A DNA stretch of 32,016 nucleotides, taken from assembly GCA_014804785.1 (NCBI GenBank), contig JAAUZD010000016.1, positions 5,281-37,296 of the forward strand, written 5' to 3'. This DNA comes from Lachnospiraceae bacterium. Lineage in GTDB: Bacteria; Bacillota; Clostridia; Lachnospirales; Lachnospiraceae. The notes beneath the pieces were generated by a model. That model searched no databases and was not told the DNA's origin. It saw only the letters and a program-made list of their open reading frames with translations. This document shows, in pieces, positions 1 to 7,266 of this stretch. Each line of letters starts with the position of its first letter. Position 1 is the stretch's first letter. Made by a program: the position numbers and the translations under genes.

Positions 1-1289
1 GTATTATCCTCTGGCTGGGAAAGTATCTCTAATGTTTTTGTCAGTTCTCCCTCTTCATAGTAATACCATCTTATCCATGAATCATCCATTCGCGATGACC
101 TGACTTCAAGCTTTTTTTCTACAAATCCACCATCTTTATATTCATAAATATAATAGTCATCTTCAAATACCGAAGAACTCATACTTTCTGTCAGCCTTTT
201 TCGATCTGCATCAATATACGAAAAATATCGGGGGACAGTCTCGTTAATCTTGAACTTTTTTTCTTCCTCATCCCAAAGAAAGCCAATGCATTGATTATAG
301 ACTTCTAATGTATCATTATCACAAACAAAAATGATATCATCATATCCATCAAAATTAATATCATTTATATGAATCCGACAACCTCTATGCTGGCATAAAT
401 CTGAAAGGCTTTCTGATGGAATACTTAAAATATCATAATACTGCTCTCCCTGGCTTTCTCTGTCTTTTACGCAAACGTACACCTCCCAATTCTCTGCTTC
501 ACTCTCTCCAAAAAACTCATAGCTGATGTAACTGTAATCTTCAAAGTTTAGCTTGTAGATTCCTTTGAGGCATTTATTCTTTCCAGTCAATACGGAATCG
601 AAATAATCCCATTCTTTCAGATTCCCCCTACTTATTTCCGGCTCATAAATCATATCCGTTTTCTCATTGATATAATCCCATAATATAGCAATATCCGTAC
701 ACTCTGAATTATTTAATAACTCTTTCAACGCAAAATCCCCCTCATACCGTTCATCCAAATAGATTCGGATTTTGTTTGTCACAGGTATATTTTGTAATAC
801 TCCCTTCTCTATTGCTGATACGTGATATAACTCAATACTAATCAGGGTTTGCTCCGCAAATTTATCCATATTTCTTACTGCTATAATACCGCCATTTTTT
901 ATATCTATATATTCAAAATTGCTATACGCCAAGATTTCATCCAGAAAAATAACAGTATTAGTTTCGGACAAATCTAAATAAAGAGCAGGATAATCTGCAT
1001 AATTATCTAATTGGTTCATTAATTCTTTATACATATCCTCATTTTCTATCTTGACCTTGACGCTAAATTCTCCACTCAATTCCACTTGCAAAACACTTTG
1101 TGGTTCTTCTTCAATTGTTACTTGCTGTTCAATATCCTGCTGTGTAGGTTCATCATTAGCTGCTTGCTGTTCAACCGGTTGCATAAGTTCATCATCAGCT
1201 GCCCGCCTTCTACACCCAGCAAAACCTGCTACATATAAAATAATGATTCCTGTCAGTATTATTCTTTTCTTCCATGTATAACTACACAT
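1..1289 (-). CDS. Putative lipoprotein with FG-GAP-like repeat, 3' end outside window
   Basis: Reading leftward from ATG at 1289 gives 429 codons without a stop, so the C-terminus lies beyond the left edge. The start follows a strong Shine-Dalgarno site (GGGAGG, 1298-1303 region). The N-terminus has basic residues, a hydrophobic stretch and a lipobox ending GFAGC (Cys26), so it should be an exported, lipid-anchored protein. A short acidic, Gln-rich linker with two imperfect copies of a VEQQA-like segment follows. Around nt 330-370 there is a D-x-N-x-D-G-x-x-D-D motif, like the calcium-binding loops of FG-GAP/XAC2610-type proteins. The rest is rich in Tyr, Asp and Glu. The function is unknown; I infer an extracytoplasmic binding or structural role. 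A possible promoter lies at 1325-1352. Confidence 0.8.
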   Translation of the reverse strand, partial: MCSYTWKKRIILTGIIILYVAGFAGCRRRAADDELMQPVEQQAANDEPTQQDIEQQVTIEEEPQSVLQVELSGEFSVKVKIENEDMYKELMNQLDNYADYPALYLDLSETNTVIFLDEILAYSNFEYIDIKNGGIIAVRNMDKFAEQTLISIELYHVSAIEKGVLQNIPVTNKIRIYLDERYEGDFALKELLNNSECTDIAILWDYINEKTDMIYEPEISRGNLKEWDYFDSVLTGKNKCLKGIYKLNFEDYSYISYEFFGESEAENWEVYVCVKDRESQGEQYYDILSIPSESLSDLCQHRGCRIHINDINFDGYDDIIFVCDNDTLEVYNQCIGFLWDEEEKKFKINETVPRYFSYIDADRKRLTESMSSSVFEDDYYIYEYKDGGFVEKKLEVRSSRMDDSWIRWYYYEEGELTKTLEILSQPEDN

Positions 1290-1324
1290 TCTGCTTCCTC
1301 CCTTCATAGCAAATAGAAAAAGCT

Positions 1325-1352
1325 ATAGTATTTTTTAACTTTTCTGTCCCAA
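1325..1352 (-). promoter_or_regulatory. Possible promoter of the left-edge lipoprotein gene
   Basis: On the minus strand TTGGGA (1352-1347) and TACTAT (1330-1325) are separated by 16 bp. Neither box is a strong match, so this is a tentative sigma-A type call. It sits about 36 bp upstream of the ATG at 1289. Confidence 0.35.
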
Positions 1353-1473
1353 TAATATTTAATCATATCCATGCATCATTTTTGCATCATAATGTTTTCC
1401 CAACCACAAAAAGATAACTCTGGCAACACTGATATAGCTGCTTCAGATTCCTTTAACTTTGAAACTATCCAAT

Positions 1474-1509
1474 AAAAAAAAGCATACCAGATATCTCTAT
1501 CTGATATGC
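1474..1509 (-). terminator. Rho-independent terminator of the amino-acid ABC operon
   Basis: The minus strand has a 12-bp stem (arms 1498-1509 and 1482-1493, one G-U pair), a 4-nt loop and a run of eight T. It lies 26 bp after the ATPase stop codon, so it closes the importer operon. Confidence 0.9.
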
Positions 1510-1535
1510 CCTAATAAAAAATCACTCCAAATTAT

Positions 1536-2258
1536 CTACAAAACCTTAGACAAGAAATCCTGCAGCCGCTCGCATTTAGGATTATTAAAGAATTCCGCCG
1601 GTTCGTTTTCTTCCATGATGATTCCCTCGTCCATAAACAGAACCTTGGTTCCCACTTCTCTTGCAAATCCCATTTCGTGGGTTACGACCACCATGGTCAT
1701 GCCGCTTTCTGCAAGTTCCTTCATAACGTCCAAAACCTCGCCCACCATTTCAGGATCAAGGGCGGAGGTGGGTTCATCAAAAAGCATGACCCTGGGATTC
1801 ATTGCAAGGGATCTCACAATGGCAATCCTCTGTTTTTGTCCGCCGGAAAGCTGGCTTGGATAAGCATCCGCTTTTTCACGAAGGCCTACTCTTGCAAGAA
1901 GCTTCAATGCATTCTCGCTCGCTTCCTCTTTGCTCATCAATTTCAGTTTTACAGGCGCCAGCGTAATATTATCCATGATGGACAGGTTATTGAACAGATT
2001 GAAGTTCTGAAATACCATTCCCATATGTTCCCTGATTTTATCAATATTTACTTTGGGATCCGTAATCAGCTGTCCATCAAACCAGATTTCGCCGTCAGTG
2101 GGCGTCTCTAAAAGATTCAGGCAGCGTAAAAAGGTACTTTTTCCTGAGCCGGAAGGTCCCACAATGACGATTTTCTCTCCTTGATGGATATGGTAACTCA
2201 CTCCGCGCAGTACATGATTGTATTCAAACTTCTTATGCAGGTCTTTAACGATTATCAC
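1536..2258 (-). CDS. Polar amino-acid ABC transporter, ATP-binding protein (GlnQ/HisP family)
   Basis: This 240-residue protein is the ATPase that powers uptake of a polar amino acid through the permease encoded just upstream. Visible motifs are Walker [10 protein letters not shown] (residues 34-42), the Q-loop at FQNFN, the signature LSGGQKQR, Walker B VMLFDEP and the switch His in VVTHEMGFA. Length and motif order are those of full-length GlnQ/HisP/ArtP proteins. The start is a GTG at 2258, with AGGAGG 10 nt upstream inside the end of the permease gene. The two frames overlap by 14 bp, suggesting translational coupling. It is the last gene of the operon, followed by a terminator. The substrate cannot be read from this subunit. 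Confidence 0.95.
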   Translation of the reverse strand: MIIVKDLHKKFEYNHVLRGVSYHIHQGEKIVIVGPSGSGKSTFLRCLNLLETPTDGEIWFDGQLITDPKVNIDKIREHMGMVFQNFNLFNNLSIMDNITLAPVKLKLMSKEEASENALKLLARVGLREKADAYPSQLSGGQKQRIAIVRSLAMNPRVMLFDEPTSALDPEMVGEVLDVMKELAESGMTMVVVTHEMGFAREVGTKVLFMDEGIIMEENEPAEFFNNPKCERLQDFLSKVL

Positions 2259-2946
2259 TTTTACGCAGCCTCCTCTCCAGTCTGTCCAGTAAGATGGTCA
2301 GTATTTTAATAATGACAAAGTATATAACAGCTGCCCCAATTAACGGCATGAACGCCTCGTAAGTTCTTGAGGAAATCTGGTTCGCCACTCTGGTAAGATC
2401 TGTCAGGCTCACATAACCTACAATTGCCGTTTCCTTAAGCAGAACGATAAACTCGTTTCCGATGGGGGGAAGCACGTTTTTGACTGCTTGGGGAATCACA
2501 ATATAAATCATGGTCTGTGCCTTGGATAAGCCTAAGGAGCGTCCCGCCTCTGTCTGTCCTTTGTCTACTGCCATAATACCGGCACGGACAATCTCCGCCA
2601 CATAAGCGCCGCTGTTAATGCCGAAGGATAAGATGGCAACCAGCATCCCGTTTTTGCAGTTTGCCATGATGATAAACCACATGATCAAAAGCTGCAGTAC
2701 CGAAGGCGTTCCTCTGATAATGTCGATATAAGCATTGGCAATTCTCGCCCATATAGTCTTTTTGCCATTTCTTTTTGTGGACAGCTTCATAAGTGCAAGT
2801 ACTGTACCGATCAGGAGACCTAAAATTGCTGCAAAAAGAGCAATCTTAAGAGTGACTCCCAGACCATTTATGTATAGCTTCCACCTATCGCCTTCAATGA
2901 ATGCCGTCTCGAACATCCCGCCAACTTTTTCCAACCATGCCCGCAT
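2245..2946 (-). CDS. Polar amino-acid ABC transporter, permease protein (HisM/GlnP family)
   Basis: This 233-residue integral membrane protein is the single permease of the importer and would act as a homodimer. It has an N-terminal helix near [19 protein letters not shown], four further hydrophobic segments, and the ABC-ATPase contact (EAA) region around [21 protein letters not shown]. That loop is the hallmark of binding-protein-dependent permeases. The ATG at 2946 is preceded by AAAGGA. A 100-bp gap carrying a strong hairpin separates it from the binding-protein gene, and the 3' end overlaps the ATPase gene by 14 bp. Length is typical for the His/Glu/Gln/Arg/Lys permease subfamily. Confidence 0.95.
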   Translation of the reverse strand: MRAWLEKVGGMFETAFIEGDRWKLYINGLGVTLKIALFAAILGLLIGTVLALMKLSTKRNGKKTIWARIANAYIDIIRGTPSVLQLLIMWFIIMANCKNGMLVAILSFGINSGAYVAEIVRAGIMAVDKGQTEAGRSLGLSKAQTMIYIVIPQAVKNVLPPIGNEFIVLLKETAIVGYVSLTDLTRVANQISSRTYEAFMPLIGAAVIYFVIIKILTILLDRLERRLRKSDNR

Positions 2947-2970
2947 ATCATCTGTTCCTTTCTCTTTCTA

Positions 2971-3006
2971 AAAGAGGATAGCATGTATTTTTATGCTATC
3001 CCCTTT
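2971..3006 (-). terminator. Inter-cistronic stem-loop (partial terminator) between binding protein and permease
   Basis: Minus-strand arms at 3006-2993 and 2984-2971 form a 14-bp stem with one G-U pair and an 8-nt loop. The 3' side of the stem ends in a short T stretch. It lies between the binding-protein stop (3047) and the permease start (2946). In ABC operons such hairpins often stop or stabilise part of the transcripts so that more binding protein than permease is made; that role is inferred here. Confidence 0.7.
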
Positions 3007-3046
3007 ACCTGTCTTTTATATCACGGATGCAAGCCTCTTTAATTTC

Positions 3047-3943
3047 TTACTCGGCTTCGATATAAGTCTTTACTAATTCATCAAAAGTTCCGTCTGCCTT
3101 GATTTCTGCCAAAGCTGCGTTGATCTGCTCTGCCAAATCTGCATCTCCCTTAGGCATTGCGATTGCATATTCTTCTGTGCTAAAATCAAACTGTGCACCG
3201 TCAAGGGCAATTAGCTGACCTTCAAATTTACTTGCAAATACAAGTGCAGGGTTCTTATCAATGATTACACAGTCAACTCTGCCATTGATCAAATCGTTTA
3301 CGGCATCTACGCCCTTATTGTACTGGCTTACAGTGGTATCTGCAATATCATCAGTTGCAATGAAATCCCCTGTTGTTCCTAACTGAACACCGATTGTCTT
3401 GCCCTCAAGATCCTGTGCTGTTGCAATTTCAGAATCTGCAGGAAGGATTACATACTGAACTGCTTCATAATATGCATCAGAAAAATCAACGGACTGCTGT
3501 CTTTCTTCTGTCACTGTCATACCGGCAATAGCAACATCGATCTTGCTTCCGATAGAAGATACCAGTGAAGCAAATTCCATATTCTCCACTTCAACCTCTA
3601 CACCAAGTTTTTCACCGATTGCTTTAATCAGCGCGATGTCAAATCCGTCCGGTTCACCATTGTCATCAACATACTCAAAAGGCGGGAACTCTGCGTTTGT
3701 GCCCACTGTAAGTACTCCATCAGACAGCGCTGCTGTCTCTGCGCTTGCTGCATCGGCTGCCTCTTCTGCATTTGCTTCTGCATCTGCCTGTGCTTCTTCA
3801 TTTCCTGCATCTGCTTCTTCGCTTCCTGCTTCAGCCTGTGTCTCTTCATTTCCGGCATCCGCAGTAGTCTCACTGCTTCCGCAGGCTGTGAGCAGACTCA
3901 TCGTCATTACTGCTGCCAGTAATAATGCTAATAATTTTTTCAT
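3047..3943 (-). CDS. Amino-acid ABC transporter substrate-binding lipoprotein (SBP_bac_3 family)
   Basis: This 298-residue protein is an extracellular, lipid-anchored solute-binding protein that delivers a polar amino acid to the permease. Signal peptide MKKLLALLLAAVMTMS leads to lipobox LLTAC (Cys21). An unusually long linker of about 50 residues follows, almost only Ala, Glu, Asp, Gln and Asn, with an ADAGNEE(T/A)QA unit repeated. The family 3 binding domain then begins near VLTVGTNAEFPPFEY and contains typical segments DVAIAGMTVTEER, GKTIGVQLGTTGD and GRVDCVIID. The ATG at 3943 is chosen over an upstream ATG because AAGGAGGAG lies just before it. The upstream ATG would translate a palindrome and the Shine-Dalgarno itself. 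It is the first gene of the importer operon. Confidence 0.93.
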   Translation of the reverse strand: MKKLLALLLAAVMTMSLLTACGSSETTADAGNEETQAEAGSEEADAGNEEAQADAEANAEEAADAASAETAALSDGVLTVGTNAEFPPFEYVDDNGEPDGFDIALIKAIGEKLGVEVEVENMEFASLVSSIGSKIDVAIAGMTVTEERQQSVDFSDAYYEAVQYVILPADSEIATAQDLEGKTIGVQLGTTGDFIATDDIADTTVSQYNKGVDAVNDLINGRVDCVIIDKNPALVFASKFEGQLIALDGAQFDFSTEEYAIAMPKGDADLAEQINAALAEIKADGTFDELVKTYIEAE

Positions 3944-3959
3944 AATACTCTCCTCCTTA

Positions 3960-3973
3960 TGCATAATTATGCA
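3960..3973. promoter_or_regulatory. 14-bp perfect palindrome in the importer leader (possible operator)
   Basis: TGCATAATTATGCA lies between the promoter (3994-4022) and the Shine-Dalgarno of the binding-protein gene. Its shape, TG-x-AT around an A/T core, resembles ArgR/AhrC boxes. A bound repressor here would block transcription just downstream of the start site. The regulator identity is an inference from motif shape only. Confidence 0.5.
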
Positions 3974-3993
3974 CAAACTTAATAAACACTACG

Positions 3994-4022
3994 AGTCTAT
4001 CACGTTCGCCATGCAAAATCAA
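3994..4022 (-). promoter_or_regulatory. Promoter of the amino-acid importer operon
   Basis: Minus-strand TTGATT (4022-4017), a 17-bp spacer and TAGACT (3999-3994), with TG one base upstream of the -10 box. It predicts a start near 3987 and a leader of about 44 nt containing the palindrome at 3960-3973. Confidence 0.65.
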
Positions 4023-4029
4023 GATTTTA

Positions 4030-4058
4030 AACTGAAAATAAATGCATTTTTTTCAGTT
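4030..4058. repeat. AT-rich 29-bp inverted repeat downstream of the His/Cys-repeat protein gene
   Basis: The arms AACTGAAAA and TTTTCAGTT flank an ATGCAT core, making an almost complete palindrome. It lies 17 bp after the stop of the gene ending at 4075 and 8 bp before the -35 box of the importer promoter. It may be a weak terminator, though no clear T-run follows, or an operator. Confidence 0.5.
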
Positions 4059-4074
4059 CAATCCCAAGATGCTG

Positions 4075-5883
4075 TTACAGTATTACGATCATCTCTTTCC
4101 CCAGACAAACAGCAACCCGCTTTGCTTCTTTATGCACGATCAATTCCTCGCCTTCTTTCTTTCCAAGAAAGAACAGTCCAGGCTTGATGCAATAACGATT
4201 GGTGTATGCTTTTTCCACCATGGAATCTGTAATCGTGACAGTATATGCATCCTCTTCCTCTTCAACCATGCATCTTCCCAGATAAACCATCCTGCCTTTT
4301 CCATCATCATTATATACCTTGACACTGTTCCTTAAATACAACAAGAGTAAAAAAATGCCCAGAAGCAACAATACCAGACCTGCCGTGATAGAAATCACCC
4401 TGACTGCCGGAGAGTGAAAAAAGCTGCTGTCTTTTGCTTCCTGTCCTACCTTATACTGTTCTTCTCCTGCCGCTTTCTTTTCTGGGACAGTTACTTCTTT
4501 CGTCTCCTTTCGCACTGGCTTTGTGGGTGATGGGGATGGACTTGGTATATTTTCGGGTGCACGTTCTGCAAATTTCTTTATGACACTGCCGGATTGATTA
4601 CCACCTTTTCCGTCATCCGTAAGCATATCTGCTTCCTCTCTTTTTTCCTCCTGGACATTCTGATTATCCCAACCTGCATCATTGCCGCCTTCTTCATCTC
4701 CCTTTGATCCAGAATTTCCTGAATCATCCGCTTTTTTACCTTCGAAACCAGGCTCCGGCGTGCCAGATGGTGACGGAGCAGCTGTCTGGGCTTTGTATAT
4801 ATTATCTACCAGGATTTTGCTGTTAAGCCCCTTTTCATCCACATCTTTATTTTCCAGTTTTACCGAAACATAATAGGTACCATTTTGATCTACCTGAATC
4901 CGCTCGCCCTCTCCCAACTGATTTCCGCTTTCATCCTTCCATACATAGGGATTATCGCTAAGTTTTAGTTTTCCGCCGGTCAGGTCTTCCAGTTTTACGC
5001 TTAGGGTAACCTGCTCTTCCTTTCCTGTCGTTTCATTTGTCACAATTAGTCTGCCGCATAACTCATTTTCTTTAAATCCGCATCCTGTCTCATATCCATC
5101 TACTTCCTTTTTGCAGCTAAGTCGATAAGAATCAATATCCGTATCCTCTTTTCCACAGCCCTTTTCATATCGCTCTACCTCCTTAAGACAGACTTTCTCA
5201 TAACGGGTCACCTGCCCGTCTTCCATTCCGCAGACCTTCTCCCGAAAATCATGAATGGCAGGCGAATGAGGACCACAAATCTGGCAATAAGTCCACTCAT
5301 TGCTCGTAGTTCCTTTGGGACAACTGTCATGTGTTTCACTTCCCCTTACTACTACAAAAGTTGTTTTCTGATGCTGAAAACATTCCCCCTGTTCCGTTCT
5401 AATAATCTCTTCCGGTGTAAAAGAAATCATGCACTCGCCTTCCACAAAACAATCGTCTGTATGGGTATGTGTCTCTGCAGGTTCATAACATGGTCCTCCA
5501 TTTATCTCATCTCCCAGATGATCATGGGGAACTTCCACCACGTAACATCCGCCTCCTTCATTTTCATTGCCTTGGTGCTCATGGTACACCGGTATCTGAT
5601 AGCATTCGCCTCCTGTCTTCTCGTTTCCGATATGTTCATGCCAAATAGGGATGCTGTAACATCCTCCCTGCACAGACGCATTTCCTATGTGTCTATGGTT
5701 GATATCTGTGATAACCGTCTTAGGCGCCTGCCCGGATGATGATTCTGGTTCTTTCCCCCATACCGGCACTGCTGCCATTAAAAACAGGCAGATTGCGGCT
5801 GCAAGGGTGAATGCTCTTCCTGCACCTTTTCGTTTTTTGTATACAATTATTTTCTTTTTCCGCTTCAAAATCCTTTTTTTCAT
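4075..5883 (-). CDS. Membrane-anchored surface protein with His/Cys 19-residue repeats
   Basis: I do not recognise a named family. The 602-residue protein starts with a very basic stretch and a hydrophobic signal segment (about residues 24-42). Four tandem 19-residue repeats follow (63-138), each of the form H-x-H-x-G-(N/D)-x4-GG-x-CY, then HTHTDDC. Next is a Cys-rich part with CQICG and a second repeat type (Y-E-x2-C-x-K-E, about 235-285), a beta-rich Ig-like segment, and a long Pro/Ser/Glu-rich linker. A transmembrane helix (about 494-517) leads to an 85-residue cytoplasmic tail. Most of it should lie outside the cell. The regular His and Cys spacing suggests metal binding or disulfides (inference). 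Start 5883 has AAAGGAG 9 nt upstream; upstream ATGs lie in or next to the terminator at 5921-5953. Confidence 0.85.
   Translation of the reverse strand: MKKRILKRKKKIIVYKKRKGAGRAFTLAAAICLFLMAAVPVWGKEPESSSGQAPKTVITDINHRHIGNASVQGGCYSIPIWHEHIGNEKTGGECYQIPVYHEHQGNENEGGGCYVVEVPHDHLGDEINGGPCYEPAETHTHTDDCFVEGECMISFTPEEIIRTEQGECFQHQKTTFVVVRGSETHDSCPKGTTSNEWTYCQICGPHSPAIHDFREKVCGMEDGQVTRYEKVCLKEVERYEKGCGKEDTDIDSYRLSCKKEVDGYETGCGFKENELCGRLIVTNETTGKEEQVTLSVKLEDLTGGKLKLSDNPYVWKDESGNQLGEGERIQVDQNGTYYVSVKLENKDVDEKGLNSKILVDNIYKAQTAAPSPSGTPEPGFEGKKADDSGNSGSKGDEEGGNDAGWDNQNVQEEKREEADMLTDDGKGGNQSGSVIKKFAERAPENIPSPSPSPTKPVRKETKEVTVPEKKAAGEEQYKVGQEAKDSSFFHSPAVRVISITAGLVLLLLGIFLLLLYLRNSVKVYNDDGKGRMVYLGRCMVEEEEDAYTVTITDSMVEKAYTNRYCIKPGLFFLGKKEGEELIVHKEAKRVAVCLGKEMIVIL
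5470..5697 (-). repeat. Four tandem 57-bp coding repeats (19 residues each)
   Basis: The segments beginning HRHIGN, HEHIGN, HEHQGN and HDHLGD are each exactly 19 residues and share two His, a Gly, a GG-x-CY core and an aromatic or Pro end. A degenerate fifth unit (HTHTDDC) follows. The DNA copies have diverged, so the repeat is mostly kept at protein level. Confidence 0.9.
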
Positions 5884-5920
5884 TTCGTGATTCTCCTTTT
5901 CTGTTGCCATTGGCAGCGCA

Positions 5921-5953
5921 AAAAACCTGCCCATGGAATTTCCATAGACAGGT
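5921..5953 (-). terminator. Rho-independent terminator after the acyltransferase gene
   Basis: On the minus strand ACCTGTCTATGGAA pairs with TTCCATGGGCAGGT (two G-U pairs, almost no loop) and is followed by five T. It ends only about 30 bp before the Shine-Dalgarno of the downstream gene (start 5883). That gene therefore depends on read-through or on a promoter placed before this hairpin. Confidence 0.85.
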
Positions 5954-6010
5954 CAACTGTACATAATAACTTATAATTCACTTGATTAGATTTCTAAGCG
6001 GTAAGTGGGT

Positions 6011-7147
6011 TTAGTTTATCATAGATGTAGAGGCTTTGTCAAATACTTTTATTTTTTCCCTTATCCCTTTCCCCGCGCGATACTGTAACTCTGCAATGAC
6101 AAGCGGCAGCGCAATCCCTACAAAAAGATAAATCCATTTGCTCGCCTCGGCTCCTCCTGCAAGGTAGACAAATCCAATTTCACTAAAGAACATTTCCTTG
6201 TCAAATTCGCTGCATAGCGGTGTGTACAGACTGCACAAGTAGAAAAATCCCTTCACCAGCATAAAACATGCTGCATGATGCATCATGATCGAATAGGTGT
6301 TTCTTCCTATGTAAACCATCTTTCCCGCCAGATAAGGGATATCACTTATGATTCTGGCAATCCTGATCCAAAAGGCAATTCCAGTCATAACGGTAAGGTA
6401 TGGAACGATTGGTCCGTTTGCAAAGCTGCTGACCCATACCGCGCTGAATGCCAGCCCGCCGCACAAAATCGTGATCAGAATCTGTATTCCCATCACAATC
6501 AGGAAATAACGACCGTCCTCCAATGTATCATGTACCTCCAGCTTCTCCCGATAAATCCTGCCCATCTGGAAGCCCGGCATCATGAAAAGCAACCTGCCCG
6601 GCAGTTTATAATAGCCCCACACATGCCCTCCCACAGCCAGCCACACAGTCAGTATGCCTGCCGCAAGACATCCCGCAAAAATCAGCCACTCAAAATTCAG
6701 GCGGATCAGGGACAATACCTTTCGCATCAGAACATTGATGACCTCCAGCATAAACAGTACCGGAACAAACCATGCCGGAAAGTTATACATGAACTGATGA
6801 CCATCCAGAAAAGGCGATAAAAACAGAGTCCTTAAGGACAGCGACTCCCCGATGGAAAATCCTGCGCCATGCAGCACATTGGTAAGGATTCCATAAAAAA
6901 GATTCCACAAAAAATAGGGTACAAGAAGCGTCACACATTTTCCAATAATATAGCTTCCAACTCTCTCTTCTGCTTCCTTCTTATAAAAATACCCTGAGAC
7001 AAACAGGAAAATAAAGACATGAAAAGAGTAGTAAGGAAATAAGTCTCCTATCTCGAAAAGATTATATCCCAGATGCCCCGCTACCACAAGGATGATGCCA
7101 ATCGCCGATAAGATACGGAAGGTTTTATTTTCTTTGTAAGCCGTCAT
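6011..7147 (-). CDS. Membrane acyltransferase, acyltransferase_3 family
   Basis: This 378-residue polytopic membrane protein resembles the OafA/WecH-type acyltransferase 3 family, which transfers acetyl or other acyl groups to sugars of envelope polymers. Evidence is the opening R-x-L-x-A-I-G-I-I-L-V-V-A-G-H, whose His is the family's conserved catalytic residue. About ten hydrophobic segments, the FHVFIFLFVSGYFYKK segment after the first loop, and short basic loops support the call. ATG 7147 is chosen because AAAGGA precedes it; the ATG eight codons upstream has no such site. A terminator follows at 5921-5953. The acyl acceptor is unknown. Confidence 0.85.
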   Translation of the reverse strand: MTAYKENKTFRILSAIGIILVVAGHLGYNLFEIGDLFPYYSFHVFIFLFVSGYFYKKEAEERVGSYIIGKCVTLLVPYFLWNLFYGILTNVLHGAGFSIGESLSLRTLFLSPFLDGHQFMYNFPAWFVPVLFMLEVINVLMRKVLSLIRLNFEWLIFAGCLAAGILTVWLAVGGHVWGYYKLPGRLLFMMPGFQMGRIYREKLEVHDTLEDGRYFLIVMGIQILITILCGGLAFSAVWVSSFANGPIVPYLTVMTGIAFWIRIARIISDIPYLAGKMVYIGRNTYSIMMHHAACFMLVKGFFYLCSLYTPLCSEFDKEMFFSEIGFVYLAGGAEASKWIYLFVGIALPLVIAELQYRAGKGIREKIKVFDKASTSMIN

Positions 7148-7209
7148 GATTTTTTCCTTTCTATACAACATATTTTTGACGTCTGAACGCTTATTGAAAA
7201 ATAAATCTA

Positions 7210-7239
7210 TCTATAAGTATACAAAAAAACATTGTACAA
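7210..7239 (-). promoter_or_regulatory. Possible leftward promoter for the acyltransferase gene
   Basis: Minus-strand TTGTAC (7239-7234) and TATAGA (7215-7210) are separated by 18 bp. The -35 box is the mirror half of the palindrome TTGTACAA (7232-7239), which also supplies the -35 of the rightward promoter. Confidence 0.45.
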
Positions 7240-7260
7240 TAAAAGCAAAAAAACTATAAT
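7232..7260 (+). promoter_or_regulatory. Rightward promoter of the 7267 lipoprotein gene
   Basis: TTGTAC (7232-7237), a 17-bp spacer and a perfect TATAAT (7255-7260). The expected start point is at about 7266-7268, which coincides with the ATG at 7267. No Shine-Dalgarno lies in the few bases between, so the transcript may be leaderless. Confidence 0.65.
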
Positions 7261-7266
7261 AACAAT

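Noticed and set aside
1051-1281. Rightward open frame rich in Ser and Cys
   Set aside because: It is the shadow of the lipoprotein gene on the other strand, which has a signal peptide and a ribosome site.
3628-3873. Gln/Lys/Met-rich leftward frame inside the binding-protein gene
   Set aside because: It is a frame-shifted reading of the repetitive Ala/Glu linker, with no ribosome site.
5470-5697. CRISPR-like array because of regular spacing
   Set aside because: The period is 57 bp within an open frame, with no identical direct repeats or spacers; it is a protein repeat.
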